A stretch of 64,000 nucleotides of DNA. Source: Oasisia sp. SBJ-2009. Its lineage: Eukaryota > Annelida > Polychaeta > Sabellida > Siboglinidae. A program made the position numbers and the translations under genes. Below the pieces are notes generated by a model. That model saw only the letters and a program-made list of their open reading frames with translations. It made no database searches and was not told the DNA's origin. How positions within the stretch are numbered: position 1 is the first letter of the stretch; each line of letters starts with the position of its first letter. Positions 20,885 to 33,461 of this stretch are shown here, piece by piece. The DNA lies in contig OZ024861.1 of the NCBI GenBank assembly GCA_964017155.1, positions 14,289,912 to 14,353,911 of the forward strand, in the 5' to 3' direction.

Positions 20885-23125
20885 ATGTGCACGGTGTCTA
20901 ACAAAATTGAAAACAGCAGGCTCAATGCTTACATATGTCCACATTCCTTCACCCCACTGGCGTCAAAGACGCAAATCCCACCGCGATGCGGTCGAGATTA
21001 CACTAAAGAAACTGGCATCTGTCGCCAGCATTCGGCTGCGCGGCAAAGTAATGGCGGCAAACCGGAAGACGCGCCACAACAATACCGTGACGTCACGACA
21101 TTACGGCAGACGTGCCATTTTCGTTCCCGGCGACGTCAAATTTCAAGATGGCGACGCCTTTGATATAAGCAAACTTGGGGGGGAGGCGCTTTCTTCCACT
21201 TTTACTTCGTTCTTTCAATGTTTTACTTGCGCTAGCTTATTTCGCAATAAGGTACACACATAGGACTACAGTTGTATTATGGTACGACGGCCTGTGCGAC
21301 ATTCGGGTACTTTTTATGCACGATGCAAGTCAATGTGCGTGGCGTATAACACCGATTAGATTCAACAATGCCAGACTCTCTCCATTGATTTTTAGACCAA
21401 ATATATCAGGCCTGCTGGTCCGCGCGTATTAAAACCACTGCACTACCCTACCCGCGCCTCTTGTAATGAAGTTTCAAACCTAGGAGCAATTGAGGTTGGC
21501 TTGCATTCTGCGCAAGTGCCTAATTCTTGTCGGAAATGGAACAGAATATTCATATTCGTGTTCTCATTCACAGTAGACTGTATATGGTGCATACCACTCT
21601 TCGATGAGTTGTCTCAAAGTCGCAAGCAGCTTTCCACCTATGCCTAGGCAAATAGACGTTTGGACAGTATCTAATTTCACATTCGTACTGCTGAGCTTCA
21701 AACTACTACACTCATCGACAGAAGTTCCCTTCACTGTGTTGGCAATCTACTCTCTGCGATCTGGAACTCTAAAACGTCTTAACGGCGACGCCACGAGGGC
21801 TGTATGCAGGCTGCGCATAGATGTATCTGAAGCATTATATGACATTCCATGCGATAAAAGACGTTCGTTCGCATACAGTCTAGATTTACTCTGTAGTGTA
21901 ATACGCTTTATAGGACGTACAATGTGTGTAGCTAGCTCAACATCAATGATTATATGATGCGACCATTGCCTGTTAGTTGCTTTGTGGTTTCGTTTTCATA
22001 TTGAACTGGCGACATGTCTGCTCTTTGGTTTCAGGTCTTCCTATTTGAGACCGACGTGTGAGCGACACAGACCGTCTGAGAATGAGACGCGCGAGTAGTG
22101 ATGAACCCCACGCATGTCTAGTATATCACTTCGTAGTTGTCTGGGTAGTTTGGAACAACCCTTGGTTTCTCGCATGGCTCTTCGCCATCGCTGTTATGTC
22201 TAGCCGTTGGCGTTACCTGTTTGTCGGCACAGCGCTCATGACACGGCCAAAGAGCTGGCCTGTTGGCACTGATCACTGTAGCATATGCTATTGTTTCCAA
22301 GGCAATGTAACAACATATGCATTCGAACTCCGTCACTACCTAGATACAAATCTGCGTGCCGAGATATGTGTGACTGCAATAAATATGGGTCTCAAAACAT
22401 CAAATGATCTCTACACTTGTCTTTGAAGGAAGACATGTCAAATGCGTACCCTTGAGTTACACTATTGCAAAGAAAGAGGCACTTGTGTAGGTTGCCTTGG
22501 CATGCTGATTCCTAAGTATGCTGTTTCCAGTCGAGATGAATGCGTTGTGCTTGGTGTCATGACGGTCAAAGAATCATCTACTCACCTGTATTGAGTGGGT
22601 GTATGTGTACAAGCGATAATGTGTGTGGCATTCGCCGCGCGAATGGTGCTTATGCATATCAGTTTTAATATACTTTCCGCGGTGCGATCCCGGCCTCTTA
22701 CACAAGTTTCGTTTCATGTGCATTATTTTGCATCATATTTTGACATTGCGTATCTTGAAATACATCATATAGCGTGAACAACAGCTCGATCAATCGTCTG
22801 AGTAAAACGTTTCGATTGTGAGAACTGCAACATCAAAACTAATGTCCACTCGCACTAGCTGTGATATATGTATCGATGTCATGCTATCGTTGATTTGATT
22901 CTCCCAGAGATCGGCCTACATTATCATCTACCTCAACATGTTATATAAAAAAAATAACTTGATAAAAACAACGCTTCACCCACTGTCGAATGACTGTTCC
23001 GCGTCGCCAATCTTCACATCATCGGGCCTGGTCGGTCAGTAATGCTGCCAGAAGTATTCGGCCACGTGTCGCTGTATCTTCACCGGGCGCAGACACCTGA
23101 GAAAAAACAATAAAAAAGCGTTACA
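20885..23125. repeat. Satellite unit 7, type a1
   Basis: 2241 bp. CRE at 21088-21095, poly-G of 7, a1 single-base deletion near 21416. This is the only a1 unit in the window that follows an a2 unit rather than a B unit. Confidence 0.95.
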
Positions 23126-25370
23126 ATGTGCACGGTGTCTAACAAAATTGAAAACAGCAGGCTCAATGCTTACATATGTCCACATTCCTTCACCCCACTG
23201 GCGTCAAAGACGCAAATCCCACCGCGATGCGGTCGAGATTACACTAAAGAAACTGGCATCTGTCGCCAGCATTCGGCTGCGCGGCAAAGTAATGGCGGCA
23301 AACCGGAAGACGCGCCACAACAATATCGTGACGTCACGACATTACGGCAGACGTGCCATTTTCGTTCCCGGCGACGTCAAATTTCAAGATGGCGACGCCT
23401 TTGATCTAAGCAAACTGGGGGGGGGGGAGGCGCTTTCTTCCACGTTTACTTCGTTCTTTCAATGTTTTACTTGCGCTAGCTTATTTCGCAATAAGGTACA
23501 CACATAGGACTACAGTTGTATTATGGTACGACGGCCTGTGCGACATTCGGGTACTTTTTATGCACGATGCAAGTCAATGTGCGTGGCGTATAACACCGAT
23601 TAGATTCAACAATGCCAGACTCTCTCCATTGATTTTTAGACCAAATATATCAGGCCTGCTGCGTCCGCGCGTATTAAAACCACTGCACTACCCTACCCGC
23701 GCCTCTTGTAATGAAGTTTCAAACCTAGGAGCAATTGAGGTTGGCTTGCATTCTGCGCAAGTGCCTAATTCTTGTCGGAAATGGAACAGAATATTCATAT
23801 TCGTGTTCTCATTCACAGTAGACTGTATATGGTGCATACCACTCTTCGATGAGTTGTCTCAAAGTCGCAAGCAGCTTTCCACCTATGCCTAGGCAAATAG
23901 ACGTTTGGACAGTATCTAATTTCACATTCGTACTGCTGAGCTTCAAACTACTACACTCATCGACAGAAGTTCCCTTCACTGTGTTGGCAATCTACTCTCT
24001 GCGATCTGGAACTCTAAAACGTCTTAACGGCGACGCCACGAGGGCTGTATGCAGGCTGCGCATAGATGTATCTGAAGCATTATATGACATTCCATGCGAT
24101 AAAAGACGTTCGTTCGCATACAGTCTAGATTTACTCTGTAGTGTAATACGCTTTATAGGACGTACAATGTGTGTAGCTAGCTCAACATCAATGATTATAT
24201 GATGCGACCATTGCCTGTTAGTTGCTTTGTGGTTTCGTTTTCATATTGAACTGGCGACATGTCTGCTCTTTGGTTTCAGGTCTTCCTATTTGAGACCGAC
24301 GTGTGAGCGACACAGACCGTCTGAGAATGAGACGCGCGAGTAGTGATGAACCCCACGCATGTCTAGTATATCACTTCGTAGTTGTCTGGGTAGTTTGGAA
24401 CAACCCTTGGTTTCTCGCATGGCTCTTCGCCATCGCTGTTATGTCTAGCCGTTGGCGTTACCTGTTTGTCGGCACAGCGCTCATGACACGGCCAAAGAGC
24501 TGGCCTGTTGGCACTGATCACTGTAGCATATGCTATTGTTTCCAAGGCAATGTAACAACATATGCATTCGAACTCCGTCACTACCTAGATACAAATCTGC
24601 GTGCCGAGATATGTGTGACTGCAATAAATATGGGTCTCAAAACATCAAATGATCTCTACACTTGTCTTTGAAGGAAGACATGTCAAATGCGTACCCTTGA
24701 GTTACACTATTGCAAAGAAAGAGGCACTTGTGTAGGTTGCCTTGGCATGCTGATTCCTAAGTATGCTGTTTCCAGTCGAGATGAATGCGTTGTGCTTGGT
24801 GTCATGACGGTCAAAGAATCATCTACTCACCTGTATTGAGTGGGTGTATGTGTACAAGCGATAATGTGTGTGGCATTCGCCGCGCGAATGGTGCTTATGC
24901 ATATCAGTTTTAATATACTTTCCGCGGTGCTATCCCGGCCTCTTACACAAGTTTCGTTTCATGTGCATTATTTTGCATCATATTTTGACATTGCGTATCT
25001 TGAAATACATCATATAGCGTGAACAACAGCTCGATCAATCGTCTGAGTAAAACGTTTCGATTGTGAGAACTGCAACATCAAAACTAATGTCCACTCGCAC
25101 TAGCTGTGATATATGTATCGATGTCATGCTATCGTTGATTTGATTCTCCCAGAGATCGGCCTACATTATCATCTACCTCAACATGTTATATAAAAAAAAT
25201 AACTTGATAAAAACAACGCTTCACCCACTGTCGAATGACTGTTCCGCGTCGCCAATCTTCACATCATCGGGCCTGGTCGGTCAGTAATGCTGCCAGAAGT
25301 ATTCGGCCACGTGTCGCTGTATCTTCACCGGGCGCAGACACCTGAGAAAAAACAATAAAAAAGCGTTACA
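23126..25370. repeat. Satellite unit 8, type a2
   Basis: 2245 bp. CRE at 23329-23336 with the ATATCG flank, poly-G of 11, and GTGCTATCCC near 24929. Apart from one fewer G it carries the same diagnostic markers as unit 6. Confidence 0.95.
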
Positions 25371-26069
25371 ATGTGCACGGTGTCTAACAAAATTGAAAAC
25401 AGCAGGCTCAATGCTTACATATGTCCACATTCCTTCACCCCACTGGCGTCAAAGACGCAAATCCCACCGCGATGCGGTCGAGATTACACTAAAGAAACTG
25501 GCATCTGTCGCCAGCATTCGGCTGCGCGGCAAAGTAATGGCGGCAAACCGGAAGACGCGCCACAACAATACCGTGACGTCACGACATTACGGCAGACGTG
25601 CCATTTTCGTTCCCGGCGACGTCAAATTTCAAGATGGCGACGCCTTTGATCTAAGCAAACTGGGGGGGAGGCGCTTTCTTCCACGTTTACTTCGTTCTTT
25701 CAATGTTTTACTTGCGCTAGCTTATTTCGCAATAAGGTACACACATAGGACTACAGTTGTATTATGGTACGACGGCCTGTGCGACATTCGGGTACTTTTT
25801 ATGCACGATGCAAGTCAATGTGCGTGGCGTATAACACCGATTAGATTCAACAATGCCAGACTCTCTCCATTGATTTTTAGACCAAATATATCAGGCCTGC
25901 TGCGTCCGTGCGTATTAAAACCACTGCACTACCCTATCCGCGCCTCTTGTAATGAAGTTTCAAACCTAGGAGCAATTGAGGTTGGCTTGCATTGTGCGCA
26001 AGTGCCTAATTCTTGTCGGAAATGGAACAGAATATTCATATTCGTGTTCTCATTCACAGTACACTGTAT

Positions 26070-27895
26070 TGTATTCAAACACAAATTGCAGCAATGCATG
26101 AATCGGGATCCCACGATTGGTGGAAGCATATGAAAACAATAATGGGACTTAAAACAAATGGCAATTCATGCATGCAAGGTATAGCTAACAAAACAACGGA
26201 TGGTGATTGTGGCTTACTGGCCAATACAATGAATGATTTCTTTGTGTCTGTGAGTGACCATTTGCCTCGGTTAAATAAGAACCACAAGGTGTTCGACGTT
26301 AACGAGAAACTGCCGGATCAGTATGTGATAAGCGTATATACTACGTTTAAAGCTTTGGAGAGTGTTAAAGCCAACAAGGCTACTGGGCCTGACAACATCC
26401 CTGCATGGGTGTTAAGAAACTATGCAAATGTTCTCGCCCCTCCATTAACTGCTATTTTTAACAATTCACTAAGAAAAGGTGTACTCCCTATGGAATGGAA
26501 AATGGCCAATGTAATACCGTTGCCAAAAACAAGCCCCCCTGTGTCGATTGAAAAAGACATTAGACCAATTTCACTAACTCCAATAGCTGCCAAGGTGTTT
26601 GAATCAATAATAATGAAATGGGTGGATGAAACAATTGAAGGTGAAATTGATGCTAAGCAATTTGGAGGAATTAGCGGAACGTCCACAACAGATGTTCTTG
26701 TCGAACTGGTTCATATGTGGTATAAGGCGACAGATAAATTGAATTCTTATGTCAGAGTTGTAATGCTAGACTTTAGCAAAGCGTTTGATCTTATTAATCA
26801 TCATTTGTTGCTAGATAAGCTACAATCGTATGGGTTGCCCGCACATATTTTAAGATGGATGGCAACATTTCTATTAGACAGAACTCAACGAGTAAAAATA
26901 GGAAATGAATATTCCCATTCTGGTCATCCCAATGGGGGAGTACCGCAAGGGACATTGTCTGGACCTAAATGTTTCCTTGTTTACATAAATGATTTAAGAA
27001 CGACTGTTCCACTATATAAGTATGTAGATGATAGTACGTTATTTGAAATATGCGACAGAAAGGGTGTATCTGTTATACAAGGGTCGGTTGATATTGCTGC
27101 TAGATGGACAGAAAAGAATGACATGAAAATTAATTCCGAAAAATCAAAAGAAATAATCATTAGTTTTGCACAAGATGGCAATTTCAGAAGCACTATCCCG
27201 AATATAAAAATTGATGGGAGGGATGTAGCACAAGTTTGCCATGCCAAACTATTAGGTGTGACCATTTCTCAGGATCTGACATGGAACAAACACGTAGATA
27301 CTATTGTGAAAAAAGCTGGTAAACGCTTGTACATGTTATATCAGTTAAAGCGTGCAGGGATTACACAGAAAGATCTGGTCAGTGTATATGTTAGTGTGGT
27401 GAGACCAGTTCTAGAATATGCATGTCCTGTATGGCACACTAACTTGCCCCAATATTTGTCTGACAATATTGAAGTTATACAAAAAAGGGCATTAAAATGT
27501 ATTTTTCCTGGATTGGGTTACGCGGAGATACTAAGACGTGTTAACCTGGATACGTTGAATGTAAGACGGGAGAGCATTTGTCAAAAATATTTTGATAAAA
27601 TTAAAGTCGGCACACATAGATTAAATTATCTGCTGCCTGACAAAAGACATACCGAGTATAATATTAGACAAGAAAATGTGTACCCGTTACCAGTTACTAG
27701 AACGAATAGATTCCGTAACTCCTTTATACCGTGGGCTTTATACAACTGTCAGTAAAAAGGTTATTAGTACGGTATGATTTGCGGTATCAAATGTATTTCT
27801 ATTGTATTTGTATGATGTTTTGATGAGTCAATTGTAACCTATTGTAATGTCAATCCAACTCAGTTGAGTTGCTAATAAAACTTATGTTATTATTA
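26070..27895 (+). mobile_element. CR1/L2-type non-LTR retrotransposon, 5'-truncated, copy 2
   Basis: The copy is 1826 bp with the same GTAT duplication and junctions as copy 1, lying exactly 17,059 bp downstream of it. The two copies differ by very few substitutions, among them GGG for AGG at the motif B codon and CGT for CGC at 27353. Confidence 0.93.
26094..27755 (+). CDS. Reverse transcriptase of the non-LTR element, copy 2
   Basis: 553 codons with motif A Asp226, an intact motif B ending PQG, and YVDD at 310-313 all present. Residue 205 is Leu, as in copy 1. The truncated frame has no visible inactivating change, but it lacks the endonuclease domain and the element's own 5' promoter, so autonomous mobility is not expected. 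The open frame extends upstream into the satellite to ATG 26022. Confidence 0.95.
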   Translation: MHESGSHDWWKHMKTIMGLKTNGNSCMQGIANKTTDGDCGLLANTMNDFFVSVSDHLPRLNKNHKVFDVNEKLPDQYVISVYTTFKALESVKANKATGPDNIPAWVLRNYANVLAPPLTAIFNNSLRKGVLPMEWKMANVIPLPKTSPPVSIEKDIRPISLTPIAAKVFESIIMKWVDETIEGEIDAKQFGGISGTSTTDVLVELVHMWYKATDKLNSYVRVVMLDFSKAFDLINHHLLLDKLQSYGLPAHILRWMATFLLDRTQRVKIGNEYSHSGHPNGGVPQGTLSGPKCFLVYINDLRTTVPLYKYVDDSTLFEICDRKGVSVIQGSVDIAARWTEKNDMKINSEKSKEIIISFAQDGNFRSTIPNIKIDGRDVAQVCHAKLLGVTISQDLTWNKHVDTIVKKAGKRLYMLYQLKRAGITQKDLVSVYVSVVRPVLEYACPVWHTNLPQYLSDNIEVIQKRALKCIFPGLGYAEILRRVNLDTLNVRRESICQKYFDKIKVGTHRLNYLLPDKRHTEYNIRQENVYPLPVTRTNRFRNSFIPWALYNCQ

Positions 27896-30800
27896 GTATA
27901 TGGTGCATACCACTCTTCGATGAGTTGTCTCAAAGTCTCAAGCAGCTTTCCACCTATGCCTAGGCAAATAGACGTTTGGACAGTATCTAATTTCACATTC
28001 GTACTGCTGAGCTTCAAACTACTACACTCAACGACAGAAGTTCCCTTCACTGTGTTGGCAATCTACTCTCTGCGATCTGGAACTCTAAAACGTCTTAACG
28101 GCGACGCCACGAGGGCTGTATGCAGGCTGCGCATAGATGTATCTGAAGCATTATATGACATTCCATGCGATAAAAGACGTTCGTTCGCATACAGTCTAGA
28201 TTTACTCTGTAGTGTAATACGCTTTATAGGACGTACAATGTGTGTAGCTAGCTCAACATTAATGATTATATGATGCGACCATTGCCTGTTAGTTGCTTTG
28301 TGGTTTCGTTTTCATATTGAACTGGCGACATGTCTGCTCTTTGGTTTCAGGTCTTCCTATTTGAGACCGACGTGTGAGCGACACAGACCGTCTGAGAATG
28401 AGACGCGCGAGTAGTGATGAACCCCACGCATGTATAGTATATCACTTCGTAGTTGTCTGGGTAGTTTGGAACAACCCTTGGTTTCTCGTATGGCTCTTCG
28501 CCATCGCTGTTATGTCTAGCCGTTGGCGTTACCTGTTTGTCGGCACAGCGCTCATGACACGGCCAAAGAGCTGGCCTGTTGGCACTGATCACTGTAGCAT
28601 ATGCTATTGTTTCCAAGGCAATGTAACAACATATGCATTCGAACTCCGTCACTACCTAGATACAAATCTGCGTGCCGAGATATGTGTGACTGCAATAAAT
28701 ATGGGTCTCAAAACATCGAATGATCTCTACACTTGTCTTTGAAGGAAGACATGTCAAATGCGTACCCTTGAGTTACACTATTGCAAAGAAAGAGGCACTT
28801 GTGTAGGTTGCCTTGGCATGCTGATTCCTAAGTATGCTGTTTCCAGTCGAGATGAATGCGTTGTGCTTGGTGTCATGACGGTCAAAGAATCATCTACTCA
28901 CCTGTATTGAGTGGGTGTATGTGTACAAGCGATAATGTGTGTGGCATTCGCCGCGCGAATGGTGCTTATGCATATCAGTTTTAATATACTTTCCGCGGTG
29001 CGATCCCGGCCTCTTACACAAGTTTCGTTTCATGTGCATTATTTTGCATCATATTTTGACATTGCGTATCTTGAAACACATCATATAGCGTGAACAATAG
29101 CTCGATCAATCGTCTGAGTAAAACGTTCCGATTGTGAGAACTGCAACATCAAAACTAATGTCCACTCGCACTAGCTGTGATATATGTATCGATGTCATGC
29201 TATCGTTGATTTGATTCTCCCAGTGATCGGTCTACATTATCATCTACCTCAACATGTTATATAAAACAAATAACTTGATAAAAACAACGCTTCACCCACT
29301 GTCGAATGACTGTTCCGCGCCGCCAATCTTCACATCATCGGGCCTGGTCGGTCAGTAATGCTGCCAGAAGTATTCGGCCACGTGTCGCTGTATCTTCACC
29401 GGGCGCAGACACCTGAGAAAAAACAATAAAAAAGCGTTACAATGTGCACGGTGTCTAACAAAATTGAAAACAGCAGGCTCAACGCTTACATATGTCCACA
29501 TTCCTTCACCCCACTGGCGTCAAAGACGCAAATCCCACCGCGATGCGGTCGAGATTACACTAAAGAAACTGGCATCTGTCGCCAGCATTCGGCTGCGCGG
29601 CAAAGTAATGGCGGCAAACCGGAAGACGCGCCACAACAATACCGTGACGTCACGACATTACGGCAGACGTGCCATTTTCGTTCCCGGCGACGTCAAATTT
29701 CAAGATGGCGACGCCTTTGATCTAAGCAAACTGGGGGGGGAGGCGCTTTCTTCCACGTTTACTTCGTTCTTTCAATGTTTTACTTGCGCTAGCTTATTTC
29801 GCAATAAGGTACACACATAGGACTACAGTTGTATTATGGTACGACGGCCTGTGCGACATTCGGGTACTTTTTATGCACGATTCAAGTCAATGTGCGTGGC
29901 GTATAACACCGATTAGATTCAACAATGCCAGACTCTCTCCATTGATTTTTAGACCAAATATATCAGGCCTGCTGCGTCCGCGCGTATTAAAACCACTGCA
30001 CTACCCTACCCGCGCCTCTTGTAATGAAGTTTCAAACCTAGGAGCAATTGAGGTTGGCTTGCATTCTGCGCAAGTGCCTAATTCTTGTCGGAAATGGAAC
30101 AGAATATTAATATTCGTGTTCTCATTCACCGTACACTGTATATGGTGCATACCACTCTTCGATGAGTTGTCTCAAAGTCTCAAGCAGCTTTCCACCTATG
30201 CCTAGGCAAATAGACGTTTGGACAGTATCTAATTTCACATTCGTACTGCTGAGCTTCAAACTACTACACTCAACGACAGAAGTTCCCTTCACTGTGTTGG
30301 CAATCTACTCTCTGCGATCTGGAACTCTAAAACGTCTTAACGGCGACGCCACGAGGGCTGTATGCAGGCTGCGCATAGATGTATCTGAAGTATTATATGC
30401 CATTCCATGCGATAAAAGACGTTCGTTCGCATACAGTCTAGATTTACTCTGTAGTGTAATACGCTTTGTAGGACGTACAATGTGTGTAGCTAGCTCAACA
30501 TCAATGATTATATGATGCGACCATTGCCTGTTAGTTGCTTTGTGGTTTCGTTTTCATATTGAACTGGCGACATGTCTGCTCTTTGGTTTCAGGTCTTCCT
30601 ATTTGAGACCGACGTACGTGTGAGCGACACAGACCGTCTGAGAATGAGACGCGCGAGTAGTGATGAACCCCACGCATGTCTAGTATATCACTTCGTAGTT
30701 GTCTGGGTAGTTTGGAACAACCCTTGGTTTCTCGTATGGCTCTTCGCCATCGCTGTTATGTCTAGCCGTTGGCGTTACCTGTTTGTCGGCACAGCGCTCA

Positions 30801-31333
30801 TGACACGGCCAAAGAGCTGGCCTGTTGGCACTGATCACTGTAGCATATGCTATTGTTTCCAAGGCAATGTAACAACATATGCATTCGAACTCCGTCACTA
30901 CCTAGATACAAATCTGCGTGCCGAGATATGTGTGACTGCAATAAATATGGGTCTTAAAACATCGAATGATCCTCTACACTTGTCTTTGAAGGAAGACATG
31001 TCAAATGCGTACCCTTGAGTTACACTATTGCAAAGAAAGAGGCACTTGTGTAGGTTGCCTTGGCGTGCTGTTTCCTAAGTATGCTGTTTCCAGTCGAGAT
31101 GAATGCGTTGTGCTTGGTGTCATGACGGTCAAATAATCATCTACTCACCTGTTTTGAGTGGGTGTATGTGTACAAGCGATAATGTGTGTGGCATTCGCCG
31201 CGCGAATGGTGCTTATGCATATCAGTTTTAATATACTTTCCGCGGTGCGATCCCGGCTTCTTACACAAGTTTCGTTTCATGTGCATTATTTTGCATCATA
31301 TTTTGACATTGCGTATCTTGAAATACATCATAT

Positions 31334-33103
31334 GTGTGGCGGTCTAGGAAAATGGGTCAGTTGGACAAAAAATCATTTGCTTTTTTTATTTCAGAAATGG
31401 AAATATACACTATTTACATATACTGTACTGTTTACCATATTCAAATATTCCCACCAGAAGCAAAGTTACAGGAATTTAAAGAGGGCCCCTATCAGAAATT
31501 ACTTAAGGAGAAAAACAAGTTTTAAAGTCGAGATTCATTTTTCACATGAAAACCACACATTGTGATGCATAACACAACAACTGTTGCAGTTACGTAATAA
31601 AGTCCTGTGAGGGAAATGTAGCTGCGTTCGTTACCTTTACTGTACTGAAAACATTATCCAATTTTGATGGCTACTTTTAAAGTTACACAAAAATGAAACA
31701 GGAAACACGTCACCTTTGATTTCAGGAGAAAAACAAGTTTTAAAGTCGAGATTCATTCTTCACATGAACACCACACTTTATGCTGCATAACACAATAACT
31801 GTTGCAGTTACCTTATAAAGTTCTGTGAGGGAAATGTAGCTGTGTTTGTTACCTTTACTGTACTGAAAACATTATCCAACTTTGATGGCTACTTTTAAAG
31901 TTACACAAACATTAAACAGGACAAACGTCACATTTGATTTCAGGAGAAAACCAAGTTTTAAAGTCGAGATTCATTCTTCTCATGAACACCACACTTTATG
32001 CTGCATAACACAATAACTGTTGCAGTTACCTTATAAAGTTCTGTGAGGGAAATGTACCTATGTTTGTTACCTTTGCTGTACTGAAAACATTATCCAATTG
32101 TGATGGAATTTTTTTAAGTTACACAAAATTAAACAGAACACACGTCAAACTTGATTGCAGGAGAAAATGCCAAATTAAATGTTTACTGCTGTTTAATAAC
32201 ATGTCCAGTGTTATTACAACGAAATAAATGTAGATGTATATCTTAGCTTTGAAATATTAAATTATCCAAATATTGTGGTTATTTAAAGAAACAGTGACAG
32301 TAGTTTAAAGAGTGGTCAAAAGTCATAGGTGTTTTTTCAGCAGAAATGTACATTAATAATCAACACGCAAGCAAGAGGTAGCAAACTCTTCCACGAATAT
32401 GTGGTTAGTTCTGAAAAGAACTGTTGTGTCTGGCTCTGAAAAGAGCGCCAGTGTGTTCAGACAACGAGCTATATCGTTCGGCTTCGGTCCGTCCATGGGC
32501 GCCGCCATCTTTGAATGTTCGTAGATCGTAAACACGAAAAGAAAATCGCAACGAAGCCTCTCTTTCCAACGGAATCCGCCCGAATAACGTTAAGAATTAT
32601 GTACAGACACAAACTATAGCAACATCAAACTAAACTAAAAACTAATCGAACTACTAAAACAACTCAAAAACAACTCAAATCCAACTTCCAACTTCCAACT
32701 TCCAACTACAAATCCGTTAACTTTCGCTGCGCACTCAAATATCTCACAACATATTCATGCGCGCTGCTGCTATGGAACCGCATGCTGAAAATAGCTTTCG
32801 AATGATATGCCACATATGGGCATAGAAACTTATGTCCTAGGTTGTATGCGATCGCAAAATAGTGCGAGTTTAATTTCAAAACGTTAGAACGTAGAACTAT
32901 CGTCCAAGTTACAAAATCACCCAAAAATGCAACTTACACTTGGGCAATCGGGAAACTACTTGGTGAACGTATAAATAAGTATGTTAGCTAAAACATAGTA
33001 ATGAAATCTAAAAATGGACCGACTGACCCAGAAACACCTTTACGGCGCGTTTACGGGCAAATACGCCTAGCGACTTCCGACCCATTATCCCAGACCGCCA
33101 CAC
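31334..33103. mobile_element. Non-autonomous DNA transposon 'B', copy 3
   Basis: The copy is 1770 bp with junctions identical to the others. It carries copy-specific changes in the second tandem unit (CACATGAAC near 31762, ACTGTACTG near 31857, CAAACATTAAAC near 31905) that make that unit more like its neighbours. This hints at exchange between repeat units inside the element. Confidence 0.85.
31507..32159. repeat. Internal 218-bp tandem repeat of B copy 3
   Basis: Three units begin at 31507, 31725 and 31943, followed by a degenerate fourth that starts at 32160. Confidence 0.9.
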
Positions 33104-33461
33104 ATATAGCGTGAACAATAGCTCGATCAATCGTCGGAGTAAAACGTTTCGATTTTGGGAACTGCAACATCAAAACTAATGTCCACTCGCACTAGCTGTG
33201 ATATATGTATCGATGTCATGCTATCGTTGATTTGATTCTCCCAGTGATCGGCCTACATTATCATCTACCTCAACATGTTATATAAAAAAATAACTTGATA
33301 AAAACAACGCTTCACCCACTGTCGAATGACTGTTCCGCGTCGCCAATCTTCACATCATCGGGCCTGGTCGGTCAGTAGTGCTGCCAGAAGTATTCGGCCA
33401 CGTGTCGCTGTATCTTCACCGGGCGTAGACACCTGAGAAAAAACAATAAAACAGCGTTACA

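Larger units (their letters stand above)
25371..29441. repeat. Satellite unit 9, carries RT copy 2
   Basis: 4071 bp. CRE at 25574-25581, poly-G of 7. It has RT-unit left-flank markers CGTGCGTATT and CATTGTGCGC. It shares GAAACACATC (near 29075) with unit 3. Private changes are CATGTATAGTAT near 28429 and CAACATTAATG near 28256. Confidence 0.95.
29442..33461. repeat. Satellite unit 10, carries B copy 3
   Basis: 4020 bp. CRE at 29645-29652, poly-G of 8. It shares CTCAACGCTTAC with unit 4 and also carries ACGTACGTGTG near 30613. Private changes are CACGATTCAAG near 29877 and TTCACCGTAC near 30125. Confidence 0.95.

Noticed and set aside
25393..26133. Long + strand frame (about 246 codons) across the promoter cluster and poly-G tract
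   Set aside because: It starts at TTG, not ATG, and is open only in units whose poly-G length is 1 modulo 3. Lengths from 6 to 12 across units break it. No recognisable domain.
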